Assembly (NCBI GenBank): GCA_964507825.1
Contig: CAZDQM010000010.1
Location: 1 to 21,628, forward strand
Direction: 5' to 3'
From: JAWVZS01 sp964507825
Lineage (GTDB): Archaea > Thermoproteota > Nitrososphaeria > Nitrososphaerales > Nitrosopumilaceae
DNA: 21,628 nt
Shown here: piece by piece, positions 21,304 through 21,628 of the stretch
Position numbering within the stretch: position 1 is the stretch's first letter
Layout of the letters: every line of letters begins with the position of its first letter
Made by a program: the position numbers and the translations under genes
The notes under the pieces: generated by a model
The model's database searches: none
Told to the model about the DNA's origin: nothing
The model's input: only the letters and a program-made list of their open reading frames with translations

Positions 21304-21628
21304 TACCAGATTATCACCTGCGCGTGATGCGCCGTCGCAACCCCGGTCTTTGTCGCTACTCGGACAGGTCGTGGATGCGGACGACGCGCTACACAAGAAG
21401 CCCCCCCCCCGTCGCGTCCCATTTGGATGATGATATGAAATATGAAAACCTTCTTGCGTCCTGCGTATCCCCACTCGCGTCGTTCTCACCGGGCGCCCCC
21501 CGGAACCGGACCGCGCCCGACATATTGTTTGGCGACGCCGCGTACAGCTCGAGGAAGAACATTGCCGCATGCGCGCGGGTTGGGATGGTCCCTGGTATAA
21601 TGCACACGATCAATGTGACGGCGCGTGG
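21285..21628 (+). mobile_element. Truncated transposase-like reading frame in GC-rich DNA (continues beyond the window)
   Basis: A plus-strand frame stays open from 21285 to the window end. From 21435 it reads MKYENLLASCVSPLASFS, then RTAPDILFGDAAYSSRKN and ACARVGMVPGIMHTINVTAR. GDAAYSSRKN followed by a VGMVPGI-x-NVTAR segment resembles the third-strand region of DDE_Tnp_1 (IS4/IS5-type) transposases, in which an aspartate-tyrosine pair sits before the SRKN element. The N-terminal catalytic part is absent: only about 130 nt separate this segment from the stop of the glycosyltransferase gene. A run of ten C (21401-21410) lies where a +1 shift could join a second open frame ending LHKKPPPRRVPFG. 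GC content rises to about 60%. Interpreted as an insertion-sequence remnant; terminal repeats not seen. Confidence 0.45.

Noticed and set aside
21295..21613. Minus-strand ORFs of 91 and 74 residues at the right end
   Set aside because: High GC removes stop codons in several frames here; the plus-strand frame with the GDAAYSSRKN segment is the better-supported one.

Overview
The window is a piece of an archaeal chromosome. The 5' part of the 16S rRNA gene on the minus strand has the signature of ammonia-oxidising Thaumarchaeota (Nitrososphaerota) of the marine group I.1a type, and it is followed divergently by a glutamate-1-semialdehyde aminomutase gene. That 16S-GSAT linkage is known from planktonic and sponge-associated marine thaumarchaea. 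Base composition is about 48% GC from hand-counted lines, well above Nitrosopumilus maritimus (about 34%) and below Cenarchaeum symbiosum (about 57%), so a deep-water or host-associated relative is plausible. Supporting archaeal features are EF-1A next to S10 and RpoP, a class V FBP aldolase/phosphatase, an ATP-dependent DNA ligase, a tRNA splicing endonuclease, and TATA boxes about 25-30 nt before most start codons (leaderless mRNAs).

Layout, left to right. (1) 1-892: 16S rRNA, minus strand. 893-1100: rRNA leader with several perfect small inverted repeats and a TATA box that may be shared with hemL. (2) 1168-3486: hemL, a 48-aa small gene and a TPR protein, probably one operon. (3) 3525-6235: a conserved-looking orphan, a cupin, a J-domain/ferredoxin fusion, a HIT hydrolase and a mini C2H2 zinc finger. 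(4) 6288-8700: 3-hydroxyacyl-CoA dehydrogenase, a LOG-like Rossmann protein, a 41-aa ribbon-helix-helix-like protein and a triple zinc-ribbon protein. (5) 8832-10654: tuf-rpsJ-rpoP operon on the minus strand. (6) 10785-15526: FBP aldolase/phosphatase, a two-TM protein, DNA ligase, a DUF47/PhoU-like protein and the tRNA endonuclease. (7) 15523-16138: a translationally coupled pair of unknown genes, minus strand. (8) 16326-18557: a 589-aa double-SDR protein and a MaoC/hotdog-like protein, probably co-transcribed, then TauE/SafE and a membrane-anchored unknown on the minus strand. (9) 20398-21303: a glycosyltransferase-like gene, then a GC-rich end carrying a truncated transposase-like reading frame.

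Most of the window is core metabolism and information processing. The 3-hydroxyacyl-CoA dehydrogenase fits the thaumarchaeal 3-hydroxypropionate/4-hydroxybutyrate carbon fixation cycle, FBP aldolase/phosphatase fits gluconeogenesis from fixed carbon, and GSAM fits tetrapyrrole synthesis. The double SDR resembles, from memory of the family, the N-terminal half of Chloroflexus malonyl-CoA reductase, but it has an altered catalytic tetrad; with its hotdog partner it is the best candidate for an undescribed system. Other points of interest are an identical N-terminal MGLFG tag on three unrelated proteins, a palindrome that coincides with the TATA box of the J-domain/ferredoxin gene, one TATA box apparently serving two divergent leaderless genes, and a leaderless nine-codon ORF in front of hemL.
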